A stretch of DNA of 64,000 nucleotides from Valencia hispanica. Lineage: Eukaryota > Chordata > Actinopteri > Cyprinodontiformes > Valenciidae. Shown piece after piece: positions 21,214 through 32,035 of the stretch (position 1 is its first letter; every line of letters begins with the position of its first letter). The stretch lies in assembly GCA_963556495.2 (NCBI GenBank), contig OY747716.1:7958071-8022070 (forward strand). Reading direction: 5' to 3'. A model generated the notes under the pieces. It made no database searches. It was not told the DNA's origin and saw only the letters and a program-made list of their open reading frames with translations. The translations under genes were made by a program, and so were the position numbers.

Positions 21214-22344
21214 CAATCCTCATGCATACGGGACAATGAGTCAGCCACAAGATTAGACTTTCCCGACTGATATTTTACAGTAAAGTTAAAAGGTTGCAAT
21301 GACAAATACCATCTTGCAGTACGCATGTTAGAGTCTTTCATTTTGTGTAATCACTGTAGTGCCCAATGATATGTTTCAAGGGTACAATGTTGCACTAACA
21401 GATTAATCACTGAGTACCTCAGTGATTCCACTGCCCATTTAACTGCCAGACATTCCTTCTCAACTGTGGAATACCTGGTTTCTCTGACCTAAAGCTTTCT
21501 GCTGAGAAACACAATGGGATGCCTCTCACCATCATTGTACTGGAGCAACACCGCACCAAGGCCTACAACAGAGGCATCAGTTTGTAGGATAAAAGGTTCC
21601 TCAAAGTCTGGACTGTAGAGAACAGAGTCACTGGAAATTGCAGACTTCAGGTCATTGAAAGCTCTGTTACATTTATCTGTCCACTTAACTTTATTTGGAG
21701 CAAAGACTTTTGTTAAATCAGTAAGAACAGCAGCCCTCTCTGCAAAGTGAGGAATGAACTTACTACACCACCCTACTAGACCAACAAAAGCACGGACCTT
21801 TTTCTTTGTTGTAGCCATTGGGTATGCATGAATAGCTTCAACTTTCCCCACCTGAGGTTTAACTTTCCCATGTCCAACCACATAGCCCAGGTACTCCACC
21901 TGACTCTGTGCTAACATGCATTTGTGAGGATTAATGGTGAGGCCAGCTGATTTAATGAGACGTAAAACATGACATGAGATGGTGAACATGCTGCTCCTAT
22001 GTCTGGCTGAAAATCAGCACATCATCCAAATATGCTGCAGCAAAATCCGAAGCCTTCATTAGCACTTGGTCCATGAGGTGCTGAAATGTTGCTGGTGCCC
22101 CCTGTGAACCAAAAGGCATCACCTGAAACTGAAAAACCCCAAAAGGCGTCTTGAAGGCTGTCAACTCCTTTGCTTCTGGTGCCAGGGCCAGTTGCCAGTA
22201 GCCCTTGCTAAGGTCCAGGGTTTTGATGAAGCTGCATCTCCCGACTCTCTCCAGAAGTTCATCAATGCGAGGCATAGGATAAGGGTCAAATTTGGCGACA
22301 GAGTTAAGGTACCAAAAATCAATGCAAAATCTTAAAGAGCCATC
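21214..22344 (-). pseudogene. pol: Gmr1 reverse transcriptase and RNase H
   Basis: RT reads IDELLERVGRCSFIKTLDLS, then QVMPFGSQGAPATFQ, then the catalytic YLDDVLIFSQ (about 22010). After an in-frame TAG and a frameshift come FVGLVGWCSKFIPHFAERA and the RNase H start LQTDASVVGLGAVLLQ (about 21560-21600). More of RNase H is readable to ADSLSRMHED and a stop at 21214. A TAA lies at the 22345 boundary where the preceding segment ends VVLVPK. The protein would copy element RNA to DNA in a cytoplasmic particle. Confidence 0.9.
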
Positions 22345-24242
22345 TTATTTTGGTACCAACACCACCTGACTGCACCATTCACTCACTGAGGGCTCAATGA
22401 TCCCAAGCTCCAACATGAACTGGATCTCTTTTTTAAGAGAGATCTGTGGCACCAGACGCTCTGGGATCCTGTAGGACTTTCTGCAGGGTGCAGCGTCTTC
22501 TCTAAGGTGAACCTTGTGTTGAATCAGACTTGTGAACCCAGGCTTTTCTTGAAACAATTCTGGATCCAAAAGAGGCTTTAAATCATGACGTTGGGATGGC
22601 TGGAGATGAGAGAGAGAAAGTGACGCTGGTTCTGAACTACTGGCAGGAAAAAATAGCTCACCTTCCTCTTCATCCCCAACAACACGCACTAAGAGTTGAG
22701 GCAAAACAGTCTCTGCAAGCTCCTCCTGGTGAAATGACTCCTGTTGAGAAGGCTGTGAAGCAGGTGACATAGCAGGCTGCAGTGATGAACTGTGATACTG
22801 TTTCAAAAGATTAACATGGAAGATTTGGTGTTTCTTCTTCCTTTCAGGCATATACAGTTCATAGTTAAACTTCCCAATATATCGTGTGACCTTATAAGGC
22901 CCCTGCCATTTAGATAGAAGCTTAATGTCATCAGTGGGGAGCAGTAACAGCACTTGCTGTCCAGGATGGAATCTCCTCTCCCTGGCATGCTTATCATACC
23001 ATGTCTTCTGCTTCGTTTGAGCCATTTTCATGTTTTGCTGTGCCAATGTAGCCATTTCTTCAAGTTTTTCCCTCATTTTATCACATAGGAGACCACATTC
23101 TCACCAGATGGACTTGGGCTCTCCCATTGTTCTTTCAGAAGGTCCAAAGGTTCCCTCACCTGTCTTCCATATAGCAGCTCAAATGGCGAGAATCCAGTAG
23201 AGCCTTGTGGAACCTCTCGATATGCAAAGAGAATATAGGGCAACCATCTGTCCCAATCTGCACCAGTCTCTGAAACAAACTTCCGCAGCATGTTCTTCAG
23301 TGTTTGGTTAAAATGTTCAACTAGTCCGTCTGTCTGGGGGTGGTATGGGGTGGTTTTTATACCCTTAATACCTAACAGCTGATAAGTCTGTTTCAAAAGT
23401 TTTGACAGAAAATTTGTCCCGCAGTCAGTAAGGACCTCTTTAGGAATACCTACACGTGAAAAGACATGTAATAAGCAATTAACTACTTGTTTAGCCTTCA
23501 CTGATTTTAAGGGGAAAGCTTCAGGGTATCTGGTAGCATAATCACAAATTACTACAATGTAACGGTTGCCAGAGGAACTCTTCTCCAGGGGGCCTATAAT
23601 ATCCATCCCTACTCTGTCAAAAGGTGTTTCTATGATAGGTAATGGCTGTAGCTGGGCCTTCCTTGAAGTCACCTGGCATGTGTGACATGAAGAACAGAAC
23701 TGTCACACCTGTGTGTTCATGCCTGGCCACACAAATCGACTAGCTATTCTATGGAGAGTTTTCTGAAAGCCTAGGTGACCAGCCCAAGGGACAGAATGAC
23801 CAATTTCCATCACTTTTTGCCTCAGCTGTTGTGGTACAGCAATAGCTTCCGTTTGACTTTTAATCTGATACAAGACACCTTTCCTCAGAGCATAAGTAGC
23901 ATCTTCCAAAACATCTACTTTGCCATGCTTCTTTCCTTTCACTTCTGTCACCTTATCAAACCATGGTTGTAATGTTGGGTCTGACCTCTGACATGCAGAT
24001 ATGTTGGAAGGAATATCAAAGTCAAATAAAGAACAGGGTTTCAGCTTCCCTTCTACCTCAGCTTTAGCTGAAGCTAAAAACTTTTCCTTTCTCCTTTGAG
24101 CTCTGGATTTGGCTTGTTTTACTGGACCTGCTTCCAGTTCCACATCATAGAATGGTAATTCCTCAAGTGGGTTCTGGGCTTTCTGTGCTCTGGTAGTAAC
24201 CAGACTGCAGAGGGGAGAAGGAAGTTCTGGTTCTGTCATCAT
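22345..24242 (-). pseudogene. pol: Gmr1 integrase with GPY/F domain, leading into RT
   Basis: Starts ATGATG eight bases after the protease stop. The zinc-binding H2C2 region is GHSVPWAGHLGFQKTLHRIA..CSSCHTC, broken by one TGA at 23703. The catalytic core has GMDIIGPLEK (first Asp), EVLTDCGTNF (second Asp) and PYHPQTDGLVEHFNQTLK (Glu) at about 23620-23290. A frameshift at about 23073 precedes WYDKHARERRFHPGQQV and KWQGPYKVTRYIG (GPY/F). The frame then runs on into the RT N-terminus (ELGIIEPSVSEWCSQVVLVP). This direct integrase-to-RT continuation proves the domain order. Confidence 0.9.
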
Positions 24243-24247
24243 GGGAA

Positions 24248-25783
24248 CTACTTTTGAAACTGTGCAGCTTCCTCGGTTCCAAACTGTAATTTCGTATGAC
24301 CATTTATGAGAGTCAGATTATCAGCTTCTAAACCGGACACTAAAGCTGTTAATGTGGGAACATCAAGACCCAAAATGACAGCATAGGGTAGGGTAGGCGC
24401 TAACGCCACTGGTAACAAAAATGTTTGGCCTCCTATAGTCAAATAAATGTCAGCTACAGGATACTCCATTTCATCACCATGAATGCAACTTATTTTTGTT
24501 TTAACATCACTCCACTGCTCCTGTGGCACCAAACTAGAAAGGACCACAGACTTGAAGCTCCCTGTGTCTAACAAAGCTATTTCACGCTGACCATTTACTA
24601 ACACCGGTACTGTGCAGGCAGGTTCATGAACAGGGCATGGGGATGCTTGTCTGGGAACTGAACACAAAAGTGAGGGTTTACCTTGTATAGTGGCAGGACA
24701 TGTATACTGGGTATGACCTATCCTGTTACACTGAAAACACCTAACATCTTGCTTTGACGATGAAAATACCTGTTTGGTAGAATTAGGTTTCACCATGGGG
24801 AATGATTTATTGGCTAAAAAATTCCTAGTTTGAGCTGTACCACCACCCCTTTCACCCCCATCAGACTTACTTCTTCCTGCAGAGAAGTTGTCACGCCCAA
24901 AATTGGTTCGTCTGGCAACCGTCCTTACTGATAGAAAGACCTCAGCCAAACTTGCAGCCTCTTCTGCAGACTTTGGGGCTCACTCCCGGATCCACACCTC
25001 CATGTCAGGGTTCACCATCCTCAGGAACTGCTCCATGATCATCAGTTCTGAAATGTTCTTCACCGTAGACTGTTCTGGATTGACCCACTTATAAAATAGG
25101 TTCTTGAGTCGAACGTAAAGTTCTTTTGGGGTTTCACCCAGCTGAATGTCCAGGGATCGAAACCTCCTCCTGTAGGTGTCGGGAGTTATTTCATACTTAG
25201 TTAGAATGGCATCTTTAACCTTGTCATATCTGTGAGAATCAGCAATGTCCATCAAAACATAAGCACTCTGTGCCTTGCCAGTAAGTAGAGGAATCAGTCG
25301 GACAGCCCATTCCTCCTGAGGCCAATGGCAGACCTGAGCCATTCTTTCAAAAGTTGTTAAAAAGTGCTCAATGTCATCATCAGAGGTCAATGGTAGCAGT
25401 TTTGGTTCTCTCTGCATTGCTGGTGGCTGGTACATCCCATGGCTTGGTCCCCCGTCCGGGCGGTCTCCTTCCTCGTCATGAATATGAGGATTCCCCTCCA
25501 TGTTATCACCATCCTGCTGTTGTTCCTCTTTCAAATCCTGTACTTGAGCCTGGAGTTGTTGAAACTGATCGTGCAAATTTTTCCATCTTAACTCTTGGCG
25601 TGCTGATTCTTTCTCCATCTGTTGGTCCCTTGACATTTGAGACTGCATCAATGATTTGACAAGGTTTGCCAGTTCATCCAGTTTATCATCAGAATTAGCT
25701 CCAGCCTTAGCTCCCTGCATTGCTGCTGTACTCTCCTCACTTTCAGCTTCATTCTCATCCCTTTTGCCACCTTTCTTCATCAT
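24248..25783 (-). pseudogene. gag: Gmr1 Gag and protease
   Basis: Gag starts MMKKGGKRDENEAES, is acidic and Gln-rich, and has a coiled-coil-like part (residues about 35-85). A helical capsid follows (EEWAVRLIPLLTGKAQSAYV ... TYRRRFRSLDIQLGETPKEL), the type from which the vertebrate SCAN domain is thought to derive. An in-frame TGA at 24980-24982 splits it. The same frame continues with a zinc knuckle CFQCNRIGHTQYTC and a retroviral-type protease (ALLDTGSFKSVV, then AVILGLDVPTL), ending at TAG 24248. Protease is thus in the Gag frame, and integrase-RT opens in another frame. Confidence 0.9.
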
Positions 25784-25803
25784 TGCCTTATTGTTTCCTC
25801 CAA

Positions 25804-25823
25804 AGCAACACTTCTGACACCAC
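25804..25823 (-). other. Gmr1 primer binding site
   Basis: On -, two bases after the 5' LTR, TGGTGTCAGAAGTGTTGC. From memory it complements a tRNA-Leu 3' end (..CACTTCTGACACCA). Confidence 0.75.
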
Positions 25824-25824
25824 T

Positions 25825-26475
25825 TGTCAGTTTGACCAGCGGAGGCAAAAATTTTAAGTGAGAGGCAACAATAAAATCAGGTTGAGGTGGCTTTATTGAG
25901 CATTGCAGATCACCAACACCAACTACACACTAGAAAAACTGATTTTCTTTTATACCTAGGTGAATAAACAGAAGAAACCAAGAGTAGGGGTAACCACAAA
26001 ACAACAAAATATTTACAAATAAACCAAAACACCCAAAAGAAAATAAATTGTACGATTCAATATTTACATAGATAAAAATCATTATAATTAAACAAATCCA
26101 AGTTCAGTTAACAGAATAAGCAAAGTTTAACATTATTCCATCAAGCATCACCCCTCAAATGGTATGCTCCAACAGCTTTAAAACAGCTCATGGAGCATGT
26201 CTCTCCCTTTGCTGCCCCGCCCTGCTCAGATGATGTTTTTAACATTTAAATGGTTAAACATAAAAGTTAAACTAACTTAAACTAATTAAACACTAATGAA
26301 CATTTTTACCTACATTCTTTCCACAGGTAGGGTGGCCAGTCCATCTGCTTCTTACCAATGCATTTTCCAAATGTTCAAACAAACTAAATTAAAGAACTGA
26401 AACAAAACATTGTCTGTAACTCAATCATTAACAGAAACCTAACCAGAATGAATGGAACCCCTGGTCTCCATTACA
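25825..26475 (-). repeat. Gmr1 5' LTR
   Basis: Same TG..CA borders as the 3' LTR. It contains the shared GGTTGAGGTGGCTTTAT block and AT-rich tracts. Confidence 0.92.
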
Positions 26476-27040
26476 GTCTCTCCACAGCTAATTTATGTCT
26501 ATCAAAGCATTCTTGATTGCGACAAGTTCTGTAACAGTCACCGCACCTAAGTGTAGCAGCCGGCCCCAGCACGCATGAGGGATCGGTACATACTGCACAG
26601 GAACCTTCACAGCAATGTGAGTAGTTGTGATCAATAGGTGAAAAGCAATAGTGGCAAATGTCACAAGCCCCCATGAACCCTGTCAGATTTTTTATCCCAT
26701 AATAATGCTGGCGAAAGAGTAGGACAAAGACAGTCCTGCTCCGATCTTAAAAATCAGTTTCAAATTTGCCAAGGACTGTATCTCCTTCAGATCTGTAAGA
26801 AACAACGATTTTCCGATTTAAGATGTCTTCGAATTTATGCACATCTGAGAATGACACGGCTGTGTGTTCTGATAGCCCTGCACGAAACTGCAACTCCTGC
26901 CCAGCTGTAAAGCGATGCCAGGTCAGCTGTGGATCTGTGACATATGCTAGACTGATTAAGAAACACAACTGGTCACCTTTATTGCTCACAATATAAAAAT
27001 GCCATTTTTTGGACGATATCATTCCGGTTAACCATGGTAG
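26476..27040 (-). pseudogene. Polinton-type DNA polymerase B, N-terminal zinc-rich part (5' segment of split gene)
   Basis: On - an open piece (27022-26747) reads WHFYIVSNKGDQLCFLISLAYV and FSDVHKFEDILNRKIVV. After a frame change the Cys/His-rich MGACDICHYCFSPIDHNYSH..CAVCTDPSC..CGDCYRTCRNQECFDRHK follows (26674-26480). This is the N-terminal module that precedes the exonuclease in Polinton/adintovirus-like fish polymerases. The frame runs through the GTCTC duplication into PRAKVSASICDQIKKC at 20490, showing that Gmr1 inserted into a continuous reading frame. The nearby CXXC pairs suggest nucleic-acid-binding zinc sites. Confidence 0.75.
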
Positions 27041-27317
27041 ACACTCTATCTGATAAACCCGTGAGTGTGTTCATAACATGTCTATAGAAATCAGCTAGGC
27101 TGGGTTGGCGATTCTGCGACAAAACAAGCGTTTGCCTAATTTCATGATTGTTAAAACTCTTGTGCTATGATACGGGTCTGATTAGTGTTAGACTGCTCTA
27201 ACATTGCATTTTGACCACCGCTCTGACTGGTGCCAGGATTTACATCATTCAACTGCGGTTGTGCAGCTGTTACATTTACATGTGAATATTCCATATTTTC
27301 AACTACTTCAGGTTCAT

Positions 27318-27823
27318 TCATCTGCTGCAGTGGGGGGCCCCAGGTAGATGACCTAAATTATCTCGGCTGTCTGAATTAGCAACTGAAGGCTCTGACGGAT
27401 GATTTAACAGTGCAAATGCTCCATCAATCCGGTCAAGAATATCGCGTTCCTGCATTCTAGATACCGGTGATAAAGCGGGGTGTTGCCCACTGGGTTCTAT
27501 TTCAACACTTTGCTGGATTGACGGGTGAGGAACAGGTAAGTCTGCTAGCCCATTTACAGCATGCTGCAGGAGACCGAGCGTTGTTTGCGAATGTGACACA
27601 GACTGGTGGGGTTGTACATTTAACCTTGAGACTGCTTCATCAATGCGGTTAAGAACATCACGTTCCTGTATTCTGAAAGCCGGTGATAAAGCGTGGTGCT
27701 GCCCGCTGGTTCTATTTCAACACTTTGCTGGATTGCCGGATGAGGAACAGGTAAGTCTGCTAGCTCATTTACAGCATGCCGCAGGAGGGTGAGGGATGTT
27801 TGTGAATGGGGCATCATCATCAA
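27318..27823 (-). pseudogene. duplicated N-terminal segment upstream of the polymerase
   Basis: Two near-identical - strand pieces read HSQTTLGLLQHAVNGLADLP and HSQTSLTLLRHAVNELADLP, both followed by VPHP-x-IQQSVEIEP. They form a tandem duplication of about 240 bp (27318-27599 and 27620-27823). The second is frameshifted after EIEPAG. Orientation and position fit an N-terminal extension of the same polymerase-like protein, but this stretch has no known domain. The region ends in CATCATCATC and (CA)n at about 27810-27860. Confidence 0.5.
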
Positions 27824-27966
27824 AATCTTACCTAATCACACACACACGCACACACACCAAGCTTGGTGAGAAATGTCCCAGGTGAAGCATCCCCCGAAGA
27901 TGGAAGCCAATTCAAATTAGGCAACGTGTGAAGACCCCCACACGCCTCCTACACCAGGATCCCTTA

Positions 27967-28688
27967 TGCCACGTTCACACCGGTCAGCGCGTCCACGCAG
28001 CAGGGCAGCTAGATTACATGCAAGTCTATGGTACCTACGCATCAAGTGGGCGCCAAAGTTCCCCCGCAGCAAGTCGCAAGCATCGGCGCAGCTGGCATCA
28101 GCGCGTCCACGCGGCTGCTGCTCGGATGAGTTGACGGACCGGAGCAGCTGCTGCGTGAAGTTGGGAAAACTGAACTTTCGGGCAGCAAACGCGGGGCGTC
28201 AACCAATTGGAGCGACACGTTATACTGACGTAGTTACTCCTTCCATGGGTGGATCGGCAAGTCATTCATTCAAGATGGAGGATCAACTAATCGTGTGTAA
28301 TTTTCGTGAATTGTATGACCTGTCTTCGTCTTTTTACGAAGACAGGAAGAGATCGGATCTTATTTTTAGGAAGATATTGGAGGATATCAGAGTACCAGGA
28401 AAGCAGTTAAATATTTTTCTTTTAACTTTCTTATGTGTTGAGGACGTTGTCTGGCTTGTGTGGCTTCATTTATTAAATAAACCCAACCCACTCGACATGA
28501 CCCGCCATGTTGTAAACAACTAGCAACAGACAGATCCATGCCCGCACGCTGACGTAATGACGTGGGGCACTGACGCTCCAACGCAGACTACAAAGTGTGC
28601 AAGCAGTTGGGTTTTAATTTTTAAGCGTCAACTTTTGTCCGTTTGAGTGATTTGACGCCTGGACGTGCTGACCGGTGTGAACGTGCCA
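27967..28688 (+). mobile_element. PIF/Harbinger derivative carrying only a MADF exon
   Basis: 722 bp with inverted terminal repeats of about 33 bp (left starts TGCCACGTTCACACCGGTCA; right, read inward, TGGCACGTTCACACCGGTCA), flanked by TTA on both sides (27964-27966, 28689-28691), the hallmark target of PIF/Harbinger. It contains a MADF-like exon but no transposase, so it must be mobilised in trans. Confidence 0.88.
28275..28406 (+). CDS. MADF-like N-terminal exon
   Basis: ATG at 28275 gives MEDQLIVCNFRELYDLSSSF then YEDRKRSDLIFRKILEDI. This is the L-I-x-x-V-x-x-x-x-x-LYD-x-S-x-x-x-YxD-x-x-x-x-x-x-x-W/F-x-x-I pattern of the MADF DNA-binding domain that Harbinger elements encode beside their transposase. 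The match fades after RVPGKQ (about 28406), about half a MADF domain, so an internal deletion removed the rest. The same frame is also open 5' of the ATG to 27966, but that part covers the terminal repeat. Confidence 0.6.
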
Positions 28689-28700
28689 TTAGTGTTGAAG

Positions 28701-28704
<4 letters not shown>

Positions 28705-28758
<54 letters not shown>

Positions 28759-28778
28759 CTCTCCTCTCTCTCTCTCTT
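28705..28778. repeat. (CT)n microsatellite
   Basis: Near-perfect CT dinucleotide run with a few CTCCTC interruptions. The Ser/Leu- or Arg/Glu-repeat ORFs over it are artefacts. Confidence 0.97.
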
Positions 28779-28779
28779 T

Positions 28780-29290
28780 GGAAGAACCTCTCAGAAACAC
28801 AAATTCTGAATACAGCAAGGCCCAACTGTAGGAAAGAGAAAAATCATCGGTAAATTATTTTATTATTATTTATAAAAAAAAATTTGCATACTCTTACAAT
28901 CATTAAATGCTAATCTGTTTACACACCTGGACACCTTAGTGGTGAAGAGGCATTCTCTCTCTGGAAGAACTTCTCAGAAACACAAATTCTGAATACAGCA
29001 AGGTCCGACTGTAGGAAAGAGAAAAAACATAGGTAAATATTTTATTTTTTTAGCATACTCTTACAATCATTAAATGCTAATCTGTTTACACACCTGGACA
29101 CCTTAGTAGTGAAGATGCATTCTCTCTCTGTAAGAGTTTCTCAGAAACACAAATTCTGAATATAGCAAGGCACGACTGTAGGAGAGAGAAAAAACATTGG
29201 TATATTTTTTTTTCAGCATACTCTTTCAATAATTAAATGCTAATCCGTTTACACACCTGGACATCTTAGTGTTGAAGATGCATTCTCACC
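28780..29290. repeat. tandem repeat, about 170-bp unit, three copies
   Basis: Units start near 28780, 28963 and 29130 with GGAAGAAC-like sequence and share TCTCAGAAACACAAATTCTG, ACTGTAGGAAAGAGAAAAA, CATTAAATGCTAATCTGTTT and ACACCTGGACACCTTAG. The Harbinger insertion lies in the CCTTAG of a further upstream unit. Confidence 0.9.
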
Positions 29291-29508
29291 ATCATCTCAA
29301 CAGATGGGTTAATGATTCAGAGGTTTTCCACATCTACCAGGAACCTTTGCAAGAAGATTAAAATAAGTCTCAGAAGTTTAATATAAACCATAAGAAATTA
29401 AACGGGAACTAAATAGACTTCTTACCCAACGTCCAGCTGCCGTGCTTCAGGGTTGAAGAGTACAGAACAGAGCTTGCTAGCAGGCCGTGTGAGTGTTAGA
29501 TACCTTGG

Positions 29509-29890
29509 TTGATTGGACGAGACACCCCGACCAATAGGAAAGTGCAGAGGCGTGAAACATATAAATGTATAGGTGATGTAATGGGGTGGGAGGATGGGGG
29601 TCGGTCTTTGAACTCAGGAAGTTTAGGGAGAATGGGAGGGGGTCATGGTGGAAATCTTTGAAGCAGGGCATGGGTGGGGTCACAAAGCTAGAATTTGATA
29701 GAAGGTTGATTTCTTTGAACCAGGGGCATGGGGGTGGGGGATTTCCCAAGCTTGATTGGATGAGACACCCCAGCCAAAAGAATAGCGCAGAGGCGTGACA
29801 CAAAAAAATGTATAGGTGACGTCATACGGGCGGGAGGAAATGTTTGAAGTGGGGCATGGGGGGGTCATAAATCCAGAAATTGACAGAACG
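29509..29890. repeat. tandem repeat, about 243-bp unit, two copies
   Basis: Two copies start TTGATTGGA(C/T)GAGACACCCC (29509 and 29752) and share AGAGGCGTGA, AATGTATAGGTGA and GGGGCATGGG blocks. No coding signal. Confidence 0.85.
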
Positions 29891-29949
29891 TGGATTTCTT
29901 TGATACATAAATTATATATATATAATTATATATAAACAGTTTATTACAC

Positions 29950-30275
29950 CTTTATTACACCTAGGATAGTCTTTGATGTCGGGGTATATGCGTTTATAGC
30001 CCCTTTGATATTCTTTTATGTAATGGAAAATTGCTTTATAAACATTTACGGCTTTTTGCGCCTTTGATATAAGGGTATATGATTTTATAGCCCTTTGATA
30101 TTCTTTGATGTAAGGGTTTATGAGATTATAGCCCTTTGATATAGAGATTTATGGTATATAGCCCCGTTTATGAGTTTATAGCCCTTTGATGTCAAGATTT
30201 ATGGCTTTATGGCCCCTTTGATGTGAGAATTTATGGCTTTATGGCCCCTTTGATGTGAGGATGGGGGGTCATAAA
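29950..30275. repeat. short tandem repeat, unit about 38-42 bp
   Basis: Degenerate units built on TTTATAGCCCTTTGAT(A/G)T and GATTTATGGCTTTATGGCCC, about eight copies. Confidence 0.85.
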
Positions 30276-30519
30276 TTATCATCGATCATAAAATTATGAC
30301 AGAAGGGTGTATCTACTTTCTCTTGTGTTCATTGGTTCAGTAACTCTGGATGGCGGTGAAACAAAGTCAGTACCAGTAAAAATTCTTAGAGACACAAACC
30401 CTCATTTTGGAGAGTCTACTTCCGTTTGAACATACCAGCTTTACAAATCTGCCAGTCCTGTTAAAAGGTTTAACTTATCAGGTTATTCCTTGTTCATTAC
30501 ATTAAATAAACCTAAAAAG

Positions 30520-31283
30520 TGATTTTGTGTCTGGAAATTTCAAGATGGCTATCTGTTCTACTTTACCCATTTCTGGTGTCTCTATGCTCTTAGGCAACGA
30601 CATTGCACGGGGCGCTGTTATCCCTACACCACAAGTCATTGAAAACCCCATCACCTCGGCTTGTGTACAGTCACCGCCAGGTATCTCTCCCTCGTGCATA
30701 GTCACGCCTTCCTGTACCAAAAGGGATGTCGAGAACCTGTTAAATGTGTCCACCTTGTTTAATGAAAGTAATGAATCGATTTCTGTACTGCATAAACACC
30801 TTCAGGAGATACCTCCATTAGAAACAGCATTGTCAGTTTGTTTGGAATATCAGACTAATTATAGCCTGATTACCCAATCAACTTTGATAGCAGAACGAAT
30901 GATAAGACCTTAGAGAAACGTTTTTCTGGTGTAGACAGCACATATGTTCAAACCTCTTGGTTTTATTGAGAGCAGGATGTCTTAATGGGGTACTGGAAGA
31001 ACCCTCAAGAAAAAAACGGCCCCTGGGGTGTTGTAAATCAAATAGTAGTTCCCCAGTATTTTCGGCATCAAATCATAGCCCTAGCTCATGAAACCTAATG
31101 GTCAGGACATTTAGGCATAAAAACGACTTACCTCACAGTATTGGACCATTTTTTGGCCAGGCATGAAGAAGGACATTGCTAAATTTTGCAAATAGTGCAT
31201 ACATGTCAGATGGTGGGAAAGCCAAACCGACCCGTTATTCCAGTACCATTGTCCCCGATTTCTGTTATAGGAAATCCATTTGA
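30520..31283 (+). pseudogene. pol: second Gypsy fragment: protease end followed directly by integrase zinc finger
   Basis: DFVSGNFKMAICSTLPISGV then MLLGNDIARGAVIPTPQV is the C-terminal part of a Gypsy protease. After a linker (SCIVTPSCTKR..) come VNQIVVPQYFRHQIIALAHE, WSGHLGIKTTYLTV and DHFFWPGMKKDIAKFC, the integrase H2C2 region, with several stops and a frame change. The core starts (ISVIGNPFD) and is then interrupted at about 31283. No RT lies between protease and integrase, so this is another Gmr1-order element. It is decayed and has no LTR in view. Confidence 0.75.
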
Positions 31284-32035
31284 TCCGCTCTGCGTTGCGC
31301 GGGATCAGGCCTCAGGGGCTGGTACAACTTGCTGGCCAGGTGTTGGCTGAGCTTGGCCTGGGGGTGTCGTCCGTTGGCTGCGGCTACCAGTGGGGCGTCC
31401 CGACACAGGCGGCGGTGGCCCCTCGTTGGCCGGTCCCTTGTCGGGTTCCTGCTGGGGGGTGGGGGACCCCTGGGCCCCGGCTCTCCCGGTCCATGGACCG
31501 GTTCGCCGTGGCACAGCCAGTTGCTGGTGGGGCCCATGGGCTGGCTCGTCAGTGCTGCCCCCCGGGCCCCTGCTTTGTAGCTGCTGGACGTTCCCCTGGG
31601 GTTCTCCTCTGCTCCTCTCTTGGGGGATGCGGTCGGCCCCGACCTGGTCCACCTGGGGCTCTGGGGGTCCTTTGGACGTCTTGGCTCTGATCTCCTTCAT
31701 GTCTGCATCGATTCCTGGGAGACGGATTGATGCCTGCTCACACCAGCTATCAAACACTTTTATGGAGAAACCTTATACGCACAAGCATGCTCACACACAC
31801 ACACACACACACATATGTGTGGGGTCTCCGGTGTTATATACAGATATATTCTTGGGCTGAGGTTATCATTACTAGATCTCGATTAATCGGTACCATGAGT
31901 TTGTCTGTGACATTGTTGTTGTTTTGTCGATGTTTTTTTCAGTTTTCTTTTGTTTTTTCTCCTCTTTCTACCGTCCTGTTGGTACGGAGGCAGACTTTGA
32001 TGTGTTCTTGTGTTTTCTTTGTTCCCCTTCCTGAA
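31284..32035. other. GC-rich insertion splitting the second Gypsy integrase
   Basis: Its 5' half (31284-31700) is strongly GC-rich in an AT-rich setting and open on both strands. The longest frame is a 150-codon Pro/Gly/Gln-rich - strand ORF (31305-31757) with no domain I know. A (CA)n run lies at 31792-31814 and a pyrimidine-rich tail at about 31915-31990. The integrase resumes just after. Probably a mobile-element fragment, family unknown. Confidence 0.45.

Larger units (their letters stand above)
20491..26475 (-). mobile_element. Gmr1-type Ty3/Gypsy retrotransposon, complete with both LTRs
   Basis: LTRs at 20491-21179 and 25825-26475, flanked by the 5-bp duplication GTCTC (20486-20490 and 26476-26480). 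On - the order is LTR, primer site, gag, zinc knuckle and protease, integrase, RT, RNase H, polypurine tract, LTR. Integrase lies before RT, the order described for Gmr1-type Gypsy elements of deuterostomes. Several stops and frameshifts make this copy defective. Confidence 0.93.

Noticed and set aside
28621..28853. ORFs of Ser/Leu or Arg/Glu repeats on both strands
   Set aside because: They are six-frame readings of the (CT)n microsatellite.
28700..30280. Repeat arrays as a CRISPR-like locus
   Set aside because: Units are 38-243 bp, directly abutting and without unique spacers; the setting is a vertebrate genome.
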